Made by a program: the position numbers and the translations under genes. Below the pieces are notes generated by a model that made no database searches, was not told the origin of the DNA, and saw only the letters and a program-made list of their open reading frames with translations. 11,653 nucleotides of DNA from an uncultured bacterium (GTDB taxonomy: Bacteria; Patescibacteriota; Minisyncoccia; Phycocordibacterales; UBA9973), in assembly GCA_903869975.1 (NCBI GenBank), contig CAIQBF010000060.1:1-11653 (forward strand), in the 5' to 3' direction. Positions 1 to 6,772 of the stretch are shown here, piece by piece; the stretch's first letter is position 1, and every line of letters begins with the position of its first letter.

Positions 1-378
1 GAACGCGCCGAAATGATCCAAGCCGCTCTCGACGAAGCAGGTATTGAACGAAGCCGGTATTCTTGTATCGCATTTCCGAGTGACTACGCGAACATCGAAA
101 AAATCCTCCCAAAAAACACCGTCTTCCTAATGAGCGTGACTGGCGAGAGTGACACAAAAAAAATAGCATATCTCCGTTCGCGCGGCTTCGACGCAGCAAC
201 GGTTCTATCAGTACCTGACGGCGGACGCCAAGAGACCAGCGGCGGCGTTCGCGATCGGGCTAAACGCGGCGACGATTCCTGGAACGATCTTGTCCCTGAT
301 TCTATCTCTCACTACATGCGCGAGCACGGACTCCTTGAACGTCTCGCTATACTATCCCCTGACAATCCTGTAGAATAG
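1..378 (+). CDS. NadM-like nucleotidyltransferase, C-terminal part (5' truncated by window)
   Basis: The reading frame is open from base 1 (ERAEM...) so the true start lies upstream; the ATG at 13 is internal. The visible 125 residues resemble the C-terminal half of adenylyltransferases of the HIGH nucleotidyltransferase superfamily such as archaeal-type NadM: an ERxxMI helix at the start, a strand with FP, a GF-containing segment, then an SGxxVR-like motif (TSGGVRDR) followed by W-x-x-LVP (WNDLVPDS) and a final helix ending RLAIL. In the family the SGxxIR region lines the phosphate/ribose site and W-LVP is a structural signature. The catalytic N-terminal HxGH motif is outside the window, so the substrate (NMN, or another nucleotide or sugar phosphate) cannot be decided. 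It ends with TAG, 7 bp before the histidine kinase start, in the same direction. Confidence 0.6.
   Translation, partial: ERAEMIQAALDEAGIERSRYSCIAFPSDYANIEKILPKNTVFLMSVTGESDTKKIAYLRSRGFDAATVLSVPDGGRQETSGGVRDRAKRGDDSWNDLVPDSISHYMREHGLLERLAILSPDNPVE
371..376 (+). promoter_or_regulatory. Candidate -10 element of the histidine kinase gene (leaderless)
   Basis: TAGAAT lies 9 nt before the ATG at 386, so a transcript starting about 7 nt downstream would have almost no leader. It overlaps the last codons of the upstream gene. No convincing -35 box is seen at 16-18 bp. The context CCTGTAGAAT closely matches CCTGTATAAT in front of ftsH. Confidence 0.45.
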
Positions 379-385
379 CAAAATA

Positions 386-1132
386 ATGCCAGAAGAATCC
401 AAAGACCTCATAGCCGAAAACGAGGAGCTCAAGCGCCAGAACGCAATCAAAAGTGATCTGATCTCTATAAGCGCCCACCAGCTCCGCACCTCCCTTTCAG
501 CAATGAAATGGATATTGAAAATGTTTCTCGATGGAGATTTTGGGAATCTCACCGCAGAGCAGATCAACTTCATGAAGAAAGCATATGAATCCGACGATCG
601 CATGATCCGTCTCGTGAACGAAATGCTTTCCATAAACCACGCCGAGGATTCACTCGAGACAACACACCGAGAACCTACCGATCTTGTAAAACTTCTCGAC
701 GAAGTGGTCTTCGACTTCACCGGCGAATCCTACAAGCGAGGCATCGAACTCATATTCCTCAAGCCGGATCATGCGCTCAAAGATGTGCTTGCTGATGAAG
801 ACAAGATGCGCGTCATTTTTCAGAACCTTATCGAAAACGCAATCAAGTATTCAAACAAAGGAGGCCGCGTATTCGTAACCATTAGCGAAAAAGCGGACGT
901 AACAGAAATATCCGTACGCGATACTGGTATCGGCATCGCAAAAGAAGATCAGGAGCAGATATTCGGAAAGTTCTTCCGTGCTCCAAATGCCAAGGCGCAG
1001 GACGTAGTAGGATCGGGGCTCGGCCTCTATACGACCAAGCGCATGGTTGAAAAACACCAAGGAAAGATCTGGTTCGAGAGCACAACGGGCGAAGGAACGA
1101 CCTTTTTTGTCGATATCCCAACTCTCGGCTAG
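386..1132 (+). CDS. Soluble sensorless histidine kinase (HisKA + HATPase_c)
   Basis: Autophosphorylating half of a two-component pair, predicted cytoplasmic. It has 248 residues and no membrane segment. Residues 1-22 form a short charged, possibly coiled-coil helix (IAENEELKRQN). The dimerisation/phosphoacceptor helix carries H31 in SAHQLRTSL. The ATP-binding domain shows the N box (QNLIENAIKYS, N151), G1 box (DTGIGI, 179-184), F box (FGKFFRA) and G2 box (GSGLGL, 209-214), so the kinase core is complete. The usual proline five residues after the histidine (HxLRTPL) is serine here. There is no sensor, PAS, GAF or HAMP domain, so any signal must come through a partner or the N-terminal helix. 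The response regulator follows 36 bp downstream and is the obvious phosphotransfer partner (inference). The start is the only ATG before the H box and follows the -10 element closely. Confidence 0.92.
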   Translation: MPEESKDLIAENEELKRQNAIKSDLISISAHQLRTSLSAMKWILKMFLDGDFGNLTAEQINFMKKAYESDDRMIRLVNEMLSINHAEDSLETTHREPTDLVKLLDEVVFDFTGESYKRGIELIFLKPDHALKDVLADEDKMRVIFQNLIENAIKYSNKGGRVFVTISEKADVTEISVRDTGIGIAKEDQEQIFGKFFRAPNAKAQDVVGSGLGLYTTKRMVEKHQGKIWFESTTGEGTTFFVDIPTLG

Positions 1133-1134
1133 CC

Positions 1135-1162
1135 TTGCATTTACGTAAAGCCATAGTACAAT
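1135..1162 (+). promoter_or_regulatory. Sigma70-type promoter of the response regulator (leaderless)
   Basis: TTGCAT (1135-1140), a 16-bp spacer and TACAAT (1157-1162) lie directly behind the kinase stop codon. A start 7 nt after the -10 box is base 1169, the A of the regulator's ATG. The leader would therefore have no length, and the bases in between are TTCCCC, with no ribosome binding site. Confidence 0.65.
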
Positions 1163-1168
1163 TCCCCC

Positions 1169-1537
1169 ATGAGCAAAAAAATCCTGATTATCGAAGACGA
1201 TAGCTTCCTCCAAGGACTCGCCTCAACCAAGCTCGAAAAAGAAGGGTTTGCTGTTACTGGTGCTGCCAACAGCGACGACGCGATGAAAGCAGTCGCAAAC
1301 GAAATCCCCGACTTGATACTCCTCGACCTCGTGCTTCCAGGTGTTGATGGTTTCGGCATCCTCAAGATGGTTCGTGACAATCCAAAAACAAACCAGACTC
1401 CAGTCATCGTCTTTTCAAACCTTTCCGAAGACAAGGACATCAAGCACGCAAAAGAGCTCGGTGCGACCGATTACATGGTCAAGTCGAATTTCACCCTCGA
1501 CGAGCTCGCTGATCGAATCAAGCAGATTCTTAAATAA
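1169..1537 (+). CDS. Stand-alone response regulator receiver (CheY-like)
   Basis: Single REC domain of 122 residues with no DNA-binding or enzymatic output domain. The acidic pocket E9-D10-D11, phosphoacceptor D53 (LLDLVLPGVDG), switch serine S83 (VFSNL), aromatic Y102 and invariant K105 (MVKS) are all present, so it should accept phosphate from the adjacent kinase. Output is probably through protein-protein contact, as in CheY or Spo0F-like proteins (inference; no flagellar or sporulation gene is near). It is encoded just after the kinase in the same direction but has its own promoter, so it can be transcribed separately. A large hairpin begins 10 nt after its TAA stop. Confidence 0.93.
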   Translation: MSKKILIIEDDSFLQGLASTKLEKEGFAVTGAANSDDAMKAVANEIPDLILLDLVLPGVDGFGILKMVRDNPKTNQTPVIVFSNLSEDKDIKHAKELGATDYMVKSNFTLDELADRIKQILK

Positions 1538-1547
1538 CAACACTCCC

Positions 1548-1587
1548 CCGAAAATCCCCGTATGCAGTAGCATTCGGGGATTTTCGG
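1548..1587. terminator. Long perfect hairpin between response regulator and recG
   Basis: The 13-nt arm CCGAAAATCCCCG (1548-1560) is perfectly complementary to 1575-1587. Inside it ATGC (1562-1565) pairs with GCAT (1570-1573) around an AGTA loop, separated from the outer stem by one T/T mismatch. It begins 10 nt after the regulator stop, as a terminator would, but no T-tract follows: the next bases are TATAAT, the -10 box of recG. It may be a U-tract-less terminator, an mRNA 3'-end stabiliser or an operator for recG. Confidence 0.6.
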
Positions 1588-1593
1588 TATAAT
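1588..1593 (+). promoter_or_regulatory. -10 element of recG (leaderless)
   Basis: A perfect TATAAT is followed by 7 nt (AGAAGTC) and then the ATG at 1601, placing the predicted transcription start on the start codon. The -35 position falls inside the hairpin loop (about 1565-1571) and has no recognisable TTGACA. Confidence 0.65.
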
Positions 1594-1600
1594 AGAAGTC

Positions 1601-3790
1601 ATGCATCTCCAGGACGACCTCACCAAACACTTCCGCACCTCGGAAGACCAGAAGAAAGCCCTCGCACGCCTCGGACTTAAAACCGTACGTGACATGCTCT
1701 ACTACTTTCCCGTGCGCTATACGAATGTGAGCGAGATCAAGCTCATCCGCGATGCAGTAATCGGAGAGAGCGTCACACTGTATGGACGAATCACAAAACT
1801 CAAAGTCCGAAAAGCATTCAAAAGCAAAATGCCTATGGGCGAGGCAACTCTTGAAGATACCTCAGGATCTATCGGCGTGATCTGGTTCAATCAGGCCTAC
1901 ATGGCAAAGATGGTGCACGAAGGCGACACCGTTGAACTCTCCGGAAAAATCGCCGAGGACAAAAAAGGCGGCGTATACCTATCAAACCCAGAACTGAAAG
2001 AAAAAAACGCGCTTCCAATAGACATGCACGGATCGCTTTTTGGGGCAGGCGCGGAAGCGGCCGGTGTATTCGGCTTCCCTATTTACCGAGAAACCCGCGG
2101 CCTTACTTCGCGATTCATCTACCATACCGTACAGAAGATCATCGCAAGCGGCATCGTGCAGAATCTCGAAGATTATGTACCTGCCGAGATGCTCGCAAAA
2201 TATAAGCTTCCAAGACTCTCGACTGCACTCGTCTGGATGCATGCGCCGCAGTCGGACAACAACGCACAAGCCGCACGCAAACGCTTCAGCTTCGAGGAAG
2301 TATTTTTCATCCAACTCGCGCGCAAAATCGAACGCGAAAACTATCTCGTAAACAAATCCTATCCCGTACTTACAAAGCCTGACGATATGGCGGATTTCGT
2401 CGGACGCTTCCCATTCAAGCAGACAGAGGCGCAGGAAAAAGCCATCGCTACGATGCTCGCCGACATGAGCGGCCCGCACCCAATGGCGCGGCTCCTCGAA
2501 GGAGATGTGGGCTCCGGCAAAACAGCTGTCGCAGCGACGCTTGCGTATGCCGCTATCAAGAATCGCCCGATCGATTTTGCAAAAGGAGCACGACAAACAT
2601 TTGGCAGTCTCCAGGTAGCCTACATGGCACCGACGGAAATTCTCGCTACGCAGCATTTCGAAAACTTTATTCAGTACTTCAAGCACACTGGCATTTCGGT
2701 TGGTCTCATCACCGGCTCCGGCTGCCGCAAATTCCCGACCAAGGTCGCATCGGCAGAAGTGCCGTGGACGAATATTTCACGCACTCAGCTTCTCAAATGG
2801 GTCGAAGGCGGAGAGATTCCTATACTCATCGGTACGCATGCGCTCATTCAAAAGAGCGTGAAGTTTAAACACCTCGCGCTCGCTATCATCGACGAGCAGC
2901 ACCGATTCGGTACCATGCAGCGTAAGAAGCTCGTAACCAAGGAGGGCTTCGCGCCACACCTGCTTTCCATGACAGCAACCCCAATCCCCCGCACGCTCGC
3001 ACTCACCATCTACGGAGACCTTGATCTCTCAATACTTGATCAGATGCCGGTCGGCCGAAAGCCTATCATCACGGAAATCGTGCTGCCAAACAACCGCGAA
3101 AAAGTCTACGAATTTATCCGTGCACAATTGAAGGAAGGCCGTCAGGCGTACGTGATTTGTCCGCGCATCAATGAGCCCGATCCAGAAAAAGAACTCGCAG
3201 TGCAGGCTCGTTCGGTCACTGCCGAGGCCGAGCACTTACGCGAGAGTATCTTTCCTGAATACACTGTTGGCATTCTCCATTCCAAAATGACACCCGCAAA
3301 AAAGGATGAAGTGATGGAGGAATTCTCCGCGCATCGGATAGATATTCTGTGCGCGACCTCGGTGGTCGAAGTCGGAGTAAACGTTCCGAATGCAACGCTT
3401 ATCATCATCGAAGGCGCTGAACGATTCGGCCTCTCCCAACTCCACCAGCTGCGCGGCCGCGTCATCCGAAGCAATCACCAGGCGTATTGCTACCTCTTCG
3501 CCGAAACCAAATCCGACAAAACCGCTGATCGACTGAAGGCACTCAAGACAGCCAAAAACGGCTTCGAACTCTCAGAGCTCGACCTCGCCCTCCGCGGAGC
3601 CGGCGAACTCGGCGGCACTAAGCAATGGGGTATCACCGATCTTGGCATGGAAGCAATAAAGAATATAAAAATGGTAGAGGCAGCGCGCACGGAAGCCGCT
3701 GCGATCGTACAAACAGACCCAGGACTCACCAAACACGCACACATGAAAAAAATCCTCGATGCAAAATCACTCGAGATTCATTTTGAATAA
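1601..3790 (+). CDS. recG: ATP-dependent DNA helicase RecG
   Basis: Branch-migration helicase that remodels stalled replication forks and Holliday junctions. It has 729 residues, somewhat longer than typical RecG. The N-terminal OB/wedge region is about residues 50-135 (SVTLYGRI...LSGKI). Helicase motifs are Walker A GDVGSGKT (301-308), MAPTEIL (342-348), GTHALIQ (411-417), DEQHRFG (431-437), SMTATPIPRTLALT (456-469), VVEVGVNVP (588-596) and the C-terminal ERFGLSQLHQLRGR. DEQH and TATPIPRTLALT are diagnostic of RecG. Motif VI reads QLRGRVIR, with isoleucine at 622 where glycine is the rule. Two segments seem expanded in the first helicase domain: about 320-336 before the MAPTEIL strand and about 373-400 after TGS. 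The start is fixed by TATAAT 7 nt upstream. It converges on the ABC exporter gene with an 11-bp gap and no hairpin between. Confidence 0.95.
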   Translation: MHLQDDLTKHFRTSEDQKKALARLGLKTVRDMLYYFPVRYTNVSEIKLIRDAVIGESVTLYGRITKLKVRKAFKSKMPMGEATLEDTSGSIGVIWFNQAYMAKMVHEGDTVELSGKIAEDKKGGVYLSNPELKEKNALPIDMHGSLFGAGAEAAGVFGFPIYRETRGLTSRFIYHTVQKIIASGIVQNLEDYVPAEMLAKYKLPRLSTALVWMHAPQSDNNAQAARKRFSFEEVFFIQLARKIERENYLVNKSYPVLTKPDDMADFVGRFPFKQTEAQEKAIATMLADMSGPHPMARLLEGDVGSGKTAVAATLAYAAIKNRPIDFAKGARQTFGSLQVAYMAPTEILATQHFENFIQYFKHTGISVGLITGSGCRKFPTKVASAEVPWTNISRTQLLKWVEGGEIPILIGTHALIQKSVKFKHLALAIIDEQHRFGTMQRKKLVTKEGFAPHLLSMTATPIPRTLALTIYGDLDLSILDQMPVGRKPIITEIVLPNNREKVYEFIRAQLKEGRQAYVICPRINEPDPEKELAVQARSVTAEAEHLRESIFPEYTVGILHSKMTPAKKDEVMEEFSAHRIDILCATSVVEVGVNVPNATLIIIEGAERFGLSQLHQLRGRVIRSNHQAYCYLFAETKSDKTADRLKALKTAKNGFELSELDLALRGAGELGGTKQWGITDLGMEAIKNIKMVEAARTEAAAIVQTDPGLTKHAHMKKILDAKSLEIHFE

Positions 3791-3801
3791 AAAATAACAA
3801 T

Positions 3802-5583
3802 CTATACTTCTTCCCCGAGTGCAATCCCCGCTTGATGGCGCTGCGTCTGCAGATTGTAGATTTTTGCGTATTCGCCGGCTTTCGCGACAAGGTCTTTGTG
3901 CGTACCGCGCTCGCGGATCACGCCGCCGACAAGTAGAATAATCTCATCCGAATCAATCACTGTCGCAAAACGATGCGCGACAGTGATTGACGTCACGCCT
4001 TTTGAAACCTCAAGAATAGACGTACGGATAGCTTCCTCTGTCGTCGAATCGAGCGCACTTGTCGCCTCGTCGAAAACAAGGATATCCGGACGCTTGATAA
4101 TACTACGAGCAATAGCGATGCGCTGCTTTTCGCCACCAGAAACCATGAGCCCGCGCTCGCCCACCATGGTTTGTATTCCTTTCGCGAGCTTCGCGAGGAA
4201 CGGCTGCAGACTTGCGCGCTGTGCAGCATCCGTGACCTGTTCGTCGGTCGCATCAAAACTACCGTACCGGACATTGTTTGCGATTGTTGTATTGAAAAGT
4301 ACATTGTCCTGGAGTACGAGTCCGATACGCTTATGTAGACTCTCGATCTCATAACTCTTGATATCCCGGCCGTCGATCAGAATCTCGCCGCTCGTCGGCT
4401 CATAAAAGCGCAACAAGAGCTTGATCACGGTCGACTTACCCGAACCGGTCGTACCAACAAGTGCAAGCTTCTTACCTTTCTCGACACGGAATGAAACGTC
4501 TTTCAGAATGTCTCTCTCAGCGCCATATCCAAATGAAACATGTTTAAACTCGACGACACCATCGATCTTCTCGACTTTCTGCGCGTTAGGCGCGTTTTGT
4601 ATTGTCACCGGCTCATCGAGAACACTCTTAAGGCGATCGACAGCAGCGACACCTTCAGAATATTTTGTCGAAATATCTCCGAGGTCGTAGAGGGGCTGAT
4701 ACACGGCAAACGAATAGAAATTGAAGAGGATAACATTCCCAAAAGAAAGCAGTCCACGGAATGAAAGCACTGCTCCATACCAAAGCAGCACCACGCGCGC
4801 AAGATTCACGACTGTCCCCTGCATGAAACCAAGCGTCTGGTACGCAACGCTCTTCTTCTGTAGGCGCAGGTGCGAGAGTGCATTGTCGTGAGCCAGATGC
4901 GCTTCCTCTTGGCGCTCGGAAGAAAATGCTTTTACAAGCTCGATGTGACTAACCGCCTCAAAGCTCGATCCAAATAGCTGCTCGTTGATCTTGTTGATCT
5001 CTGTCTGAGTGCGCTTGATCTTGCGATTAAACAGCCGCGTCACGACGAAAAACACGGGGATAAAGCCAAACAGCGCAAGCCCCATCTGCCATGATTTATA
5101 GAAAACAATGCCAAATACTACGACAATAGAAAACGCATTCTGAAATATCTTGTCGAAGATTACCGAGAAAAGACTCGTGATATCGTCACGTGCTTTTGAA
5201 AGCTTACGGAACACTTCGCCTGCCTTCTCGCGCGAATGAAACGTCATCGGAAGCGCGAGCACGTGGCTATACGCATGTTCAAGGACACGAATACCAATAC
5301 GGTCGGCTACTGTCTGAACATAGTAGGACTGCAGATTCTTAAAGGTGCGAGCAGCGAATGCCACCCCAATCCAGATAAGCACTATTTTTGTGAGTGCAGC
5401 AAAAAAGAGTTCCGGCGTCGCGAAATCATACGGATGCGCCATAAACTTGTCGATAATCGTGGCAAAGAAAAAAGGCTCGATGAGCGACATACTTTGAGAG
5501 AGAACAACAAAAAGAAATATGAGCGCTATTTTGCCACGCTCGCCTTTTGCATATGAAGAAAGAAATCGTAAGTACGAAAACAT
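3802..5583 (-). CDS. ABC transporter, type I exporter half (fused TMD-NBD)
   Basis: ATP-driven exporter in the cytoplasmic membrane, 593 residues, expected to work as a homodimer because no partner half-transporter is nearby. The N-terminal half (about 15-300) has the six-helix exporter fold, with clear hydrophobic stretches at 18-45, 60-80, 147-185 and 255-295. The nucleotide-binding domain carries Walker A GTTGSGKS (377-384), Q-loop Q425, signature VSGGEKQR (481-488), Walker B ILVFDE (501-506), D-loop SALD and the H-loop histidine 537 (VAHRF). All ATPase residues are present; the signature starts with V rather than L. Substrate cannot be read from sequence; lipids, peptides or drugs are typical. 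The ATG is 6 bp after the stop of the CNNM-like gene and has no ribosome binding site, suggesting one transcript and coupled translation. Its 3' end is 11 bp from the recG stop, with no hairpin terminator visible. Confidence 0.93.
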   Translation of the reverse strand: MFSYLRFLSSYAKGERGKIALIFLFVVLSQSMSLIEPFFFATIIDKFMAHPYDFATPELFFAALTKIVLIWIGVAFAARTFKNLQSYYVQTVADRIGIRVLEHAYSHVLALPMTFHSREKAGEVFRKLSKARDDITSLFSVIFDKIFQNAFSIVVVFGIVFYKSWQMGLALFGFIPVFFVVTRLFNRKIKRTQTEINKINEQLFGSSFEAVSHIELVKAFSSERQEEAHLAHDNALSHLRLQKKSVAYQTLGFMQGTVVNLARVVLLWYGAVLSFRGLLSFGNVILFNFYSFAVYQPLYDLGDISTKYSEGVAAVDRLKSVLDEPVTIQNAPNAQKVEKIDGVVEFKHVSFGYGAERDILKDVSFRVEKGKKLALVGTTGSGKSTVIKLLLRFYEPTSGEILIDGRDIKSYEIESLHKRIGLVLQDNVLFNTTIANNVRYGSFDATDEQVTDAAQRASLQPFLAKLAKGIQTMVGERGLMVSGGEKQRIAIARSIIKRPDILVFDEATSALDSTTEEAIRTSILEVSKGVTSITVAHRFATVIDSDEIILLVGGVIRERGTHKDLVAKAGEYAKIYNLQTQRHQAGIALGEEV

Positions 5584-5589
5584 AATCTA

Positions 5590-6615
5590 CTAGAAATTAA
5601 TTTTATGTCCCGCATGGTGACGGTCATGCGCATGCTTGCGAAGATCGGCGACCTCGTCTGTCTCATCCATAATCTCTCCGACGAGCTGCTCGAGCACATC
5701 CTCAAACGTCACGACTCCGGTAGTCCCGCCGAAATCGTCCTGCACTATAGCCATGTGATTGCGCGTCGCAAGGAAGAGCGCAAGAAGATCATCCACGCGT
5801 TTCTTCTCGGATACAAAAACGGGTACCGCCATAAAATGAGAGACGAGCTCCTTGTCGTTGGCATGAACAAGCGCAGCGAGAATATTACTCGTTTGTACTA
5901 CGCCAACGATCTTGTCGAGATTTTCATAATAGACCGGATAGCGAGAATATGGCTTGTGCGTGAGAATCACTGCAACATCACGCACAGGAGAATTTGCAGG
6001 AAGCGCTTCAATCACCATTCGCGGAGTCATGATGTCTTTTGCCGTAAGGTCATTGAGCGTAAATACTCGCTGAATAAGCTCGCGCTCATCGCGCTCGATC
6101 GTACCCTCTGCCTCGCCCATCTCAGAAAGCATCTTGAGTTCGTCCTCAGACACCGCACTATTCTTGCGCAGAAAACTTCGAGTAACCAGATCGATCACAT
6201 ACGTAATCGGACTGAAAACTTTTGTCAGGACATAAATGAAAGGAGCAAACACCAGCGCAATAGACTTCGCATAATTCTCGCCGAGCAGTTTCGGGATAAT
6301 CTCACCAAACATGATTATAAGCGCAGTCAAAATAGCAGAGACGAGACCAATAACCTCATCACCATATACTCGCGTCGCAATAACTCCGACAAAGATCGAA
6401 CCAATAATAGTAATCGCGTTACTGAGAATCACGAGCGTAACAATAGTCTGCTGAATATTTTCCTTAACCTTAACCAACATCGCCCCACCTCGAGCACCCT
6501 GTTCTTTTGCAATTCGGGCCCCAGCAAGCGACACGGTAAAGAACGCCGCCTCAAGACACGAGACAATGGCGTCTGCGAGAACAACAAGTGTAATAATGAA
6601 AATAAGCTTAGGCAT
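5590..6615 (-). CDS. CNNM/HlyC-type membrane protein (DUF21 + two CBS domains)
   Basis: Member of the hemolysin C/CorB/CNNM family, linked to magnesium or other divalent cation transport (family knowledge; function not shown here). It has 341 residues. The DUF21 membrane domain spans about 1-145, with EAAFF near the first helix (22-26) and the hallmark GEIIPK (104-109) in the last helix. A CBS pair follows at about 194-250 (DIMTPR at start) and 258-315 (DDFGGTTGVVTFEDVLEQLVGEI, key residues D293, G296, G297, E305). The C-terminal CorC/HlyC domain found in many relatives is absent; instead the protein ends in a histidine-rich tail (HAHDRHHAGH). The ATG lies 11 bp after the tRNA-Ile gene on the same strand, and the ABC exporter follows after 6 bp, so tRNA, CNNM and exporter probably form one unit. 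Confidence 0.9.
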   Translation of the reverse strand: MPKLIFIITLVVLADAIVSCLEAAFFTVSLAGARIAKEQGARGGAMLVKVKENIQQTIVTLVILSNAITIIGSIFVGVIATRVYGDEVIGLVSAILTALIIMFGEIIPKLLGENYAKSIALVFAPFIYVLTKVFSPITYVIDLVTRSFLRKNSAVSEDELKMLSEMGEAEGTIERDERELIQRVFTLNDLTAKDIMTPRMVIEALPANSPVRDVAVILTHKPYSRYPVYYENLDKIVGVVQTSNILAALVHANDKELVSHFMAVPVFVSEKKRVDDLLALFLATRNHMAIVQDDFGGTTGVVTFEDVLEQLVGEIMDETDEVADLRKHAHDRHHAGHKINF

Positions 6616-6626
6616 ACTGTAGACTG

Positions 6627-6700
6627 TCCGCCCTCTTGGACTCGAACCAAGGACCCTCGAGGTATAAGCTCGATGCTCTAACCAACTGAGCTAAGGGCGG
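6627..6700 (-). tRNA. tRNA-Ile, anticodon UAU
   Basis: A full 74-nt cloverleaf is visible on the minus strand. The acceptor CCGCCCT pairs with AGGGCGG over all 7 bp. The D arm is GCTC/GAGC with an AGTTGGTTA loop, the anticodon stem TCGAG/CTCGA, the variable region GGGTC, and the T arm CTTGG-TTCGAGT-CCAAG. The anticodon loop CTTATAC gives U33 and anticodon UAU, which reads the isoleucine codon AUA. The discriminator is A73 and CCA is not encoded (next bases CAG), so CCA must be added. Most bacteria read AUA with tRNA-Ile(CAU) modified to lysidine, so UAU is unusual. The terminal pair C1-G72 is also atypical for tRNA-Ile. AUA codons are used in nearby genes. It lies between the ftsH terminator and the CNNM-like gene. 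Confidence 0.93.
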
Positions 6701-6721
6701 GAGATTTCCTCTCACCTGCCC

Positions 6722-6730
6722 ATACTAGCA
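6722..6730 (-). promoter_or_regulatory. Candidate extended -10 promoter for tRNA-Ile
   Basis: On the minus strand TGCTAGTAT fits the extended -10 form TGN-TAGTAT, with the hexamer at 6727-6722. Transcription would start near 6715, giving about 15 nt of 5' leader for RNase P to remove before the tRNA starts at 6700. No -35 box is seen; that position lies within the ftsH terminator stem. Confidence 0.4.
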
Positions 6731-6754
6731 AAAAAGCCGCCTTTCGGCGACTTT
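6730..6754 (-). terminator. Intrinsic terminator of ftsH
   Basis: On the minus strand GTCGCC-GAAA-GGCGGC (6751-6736) forms a six-pair stem with one G-U pair and a GAAA tetraloop, followed by TTTTTT (6735-6730). AAA before the stem can extend it. It lies about 20 nt after the ftsH TAA. A small extra hairpin GAGT/ACTC (6770-6758) lies between the stop codon and the terminator. Confidence 0.88.
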
Positions 6755-6772
6755 CTTGAGTGCAATACTCTA

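Noticed and set aside
1982..2686. 234-codon minus-strand ORF inside recG
   Set aside because: Antisense to conserved RecG domains; cysteine/arginine-rich sequence with no family resemblance.
3791..3801. Terminator between recG and the ABC exporter gene
   Set aside because: The 11-bp gap is A/T-rich but has no hairpin; convergent transcription seems to lack an intrinsic terminator here.
5605..6681. 358-codon ORF on the plus strand opposite the CNNM-like gene
   Set aside because: It is wholly antisense to a gene with clear family motifs and runs across the tRNA-Ile; its composition is rich in R, N and H with no recognisable domain, typical of an antisense frame.
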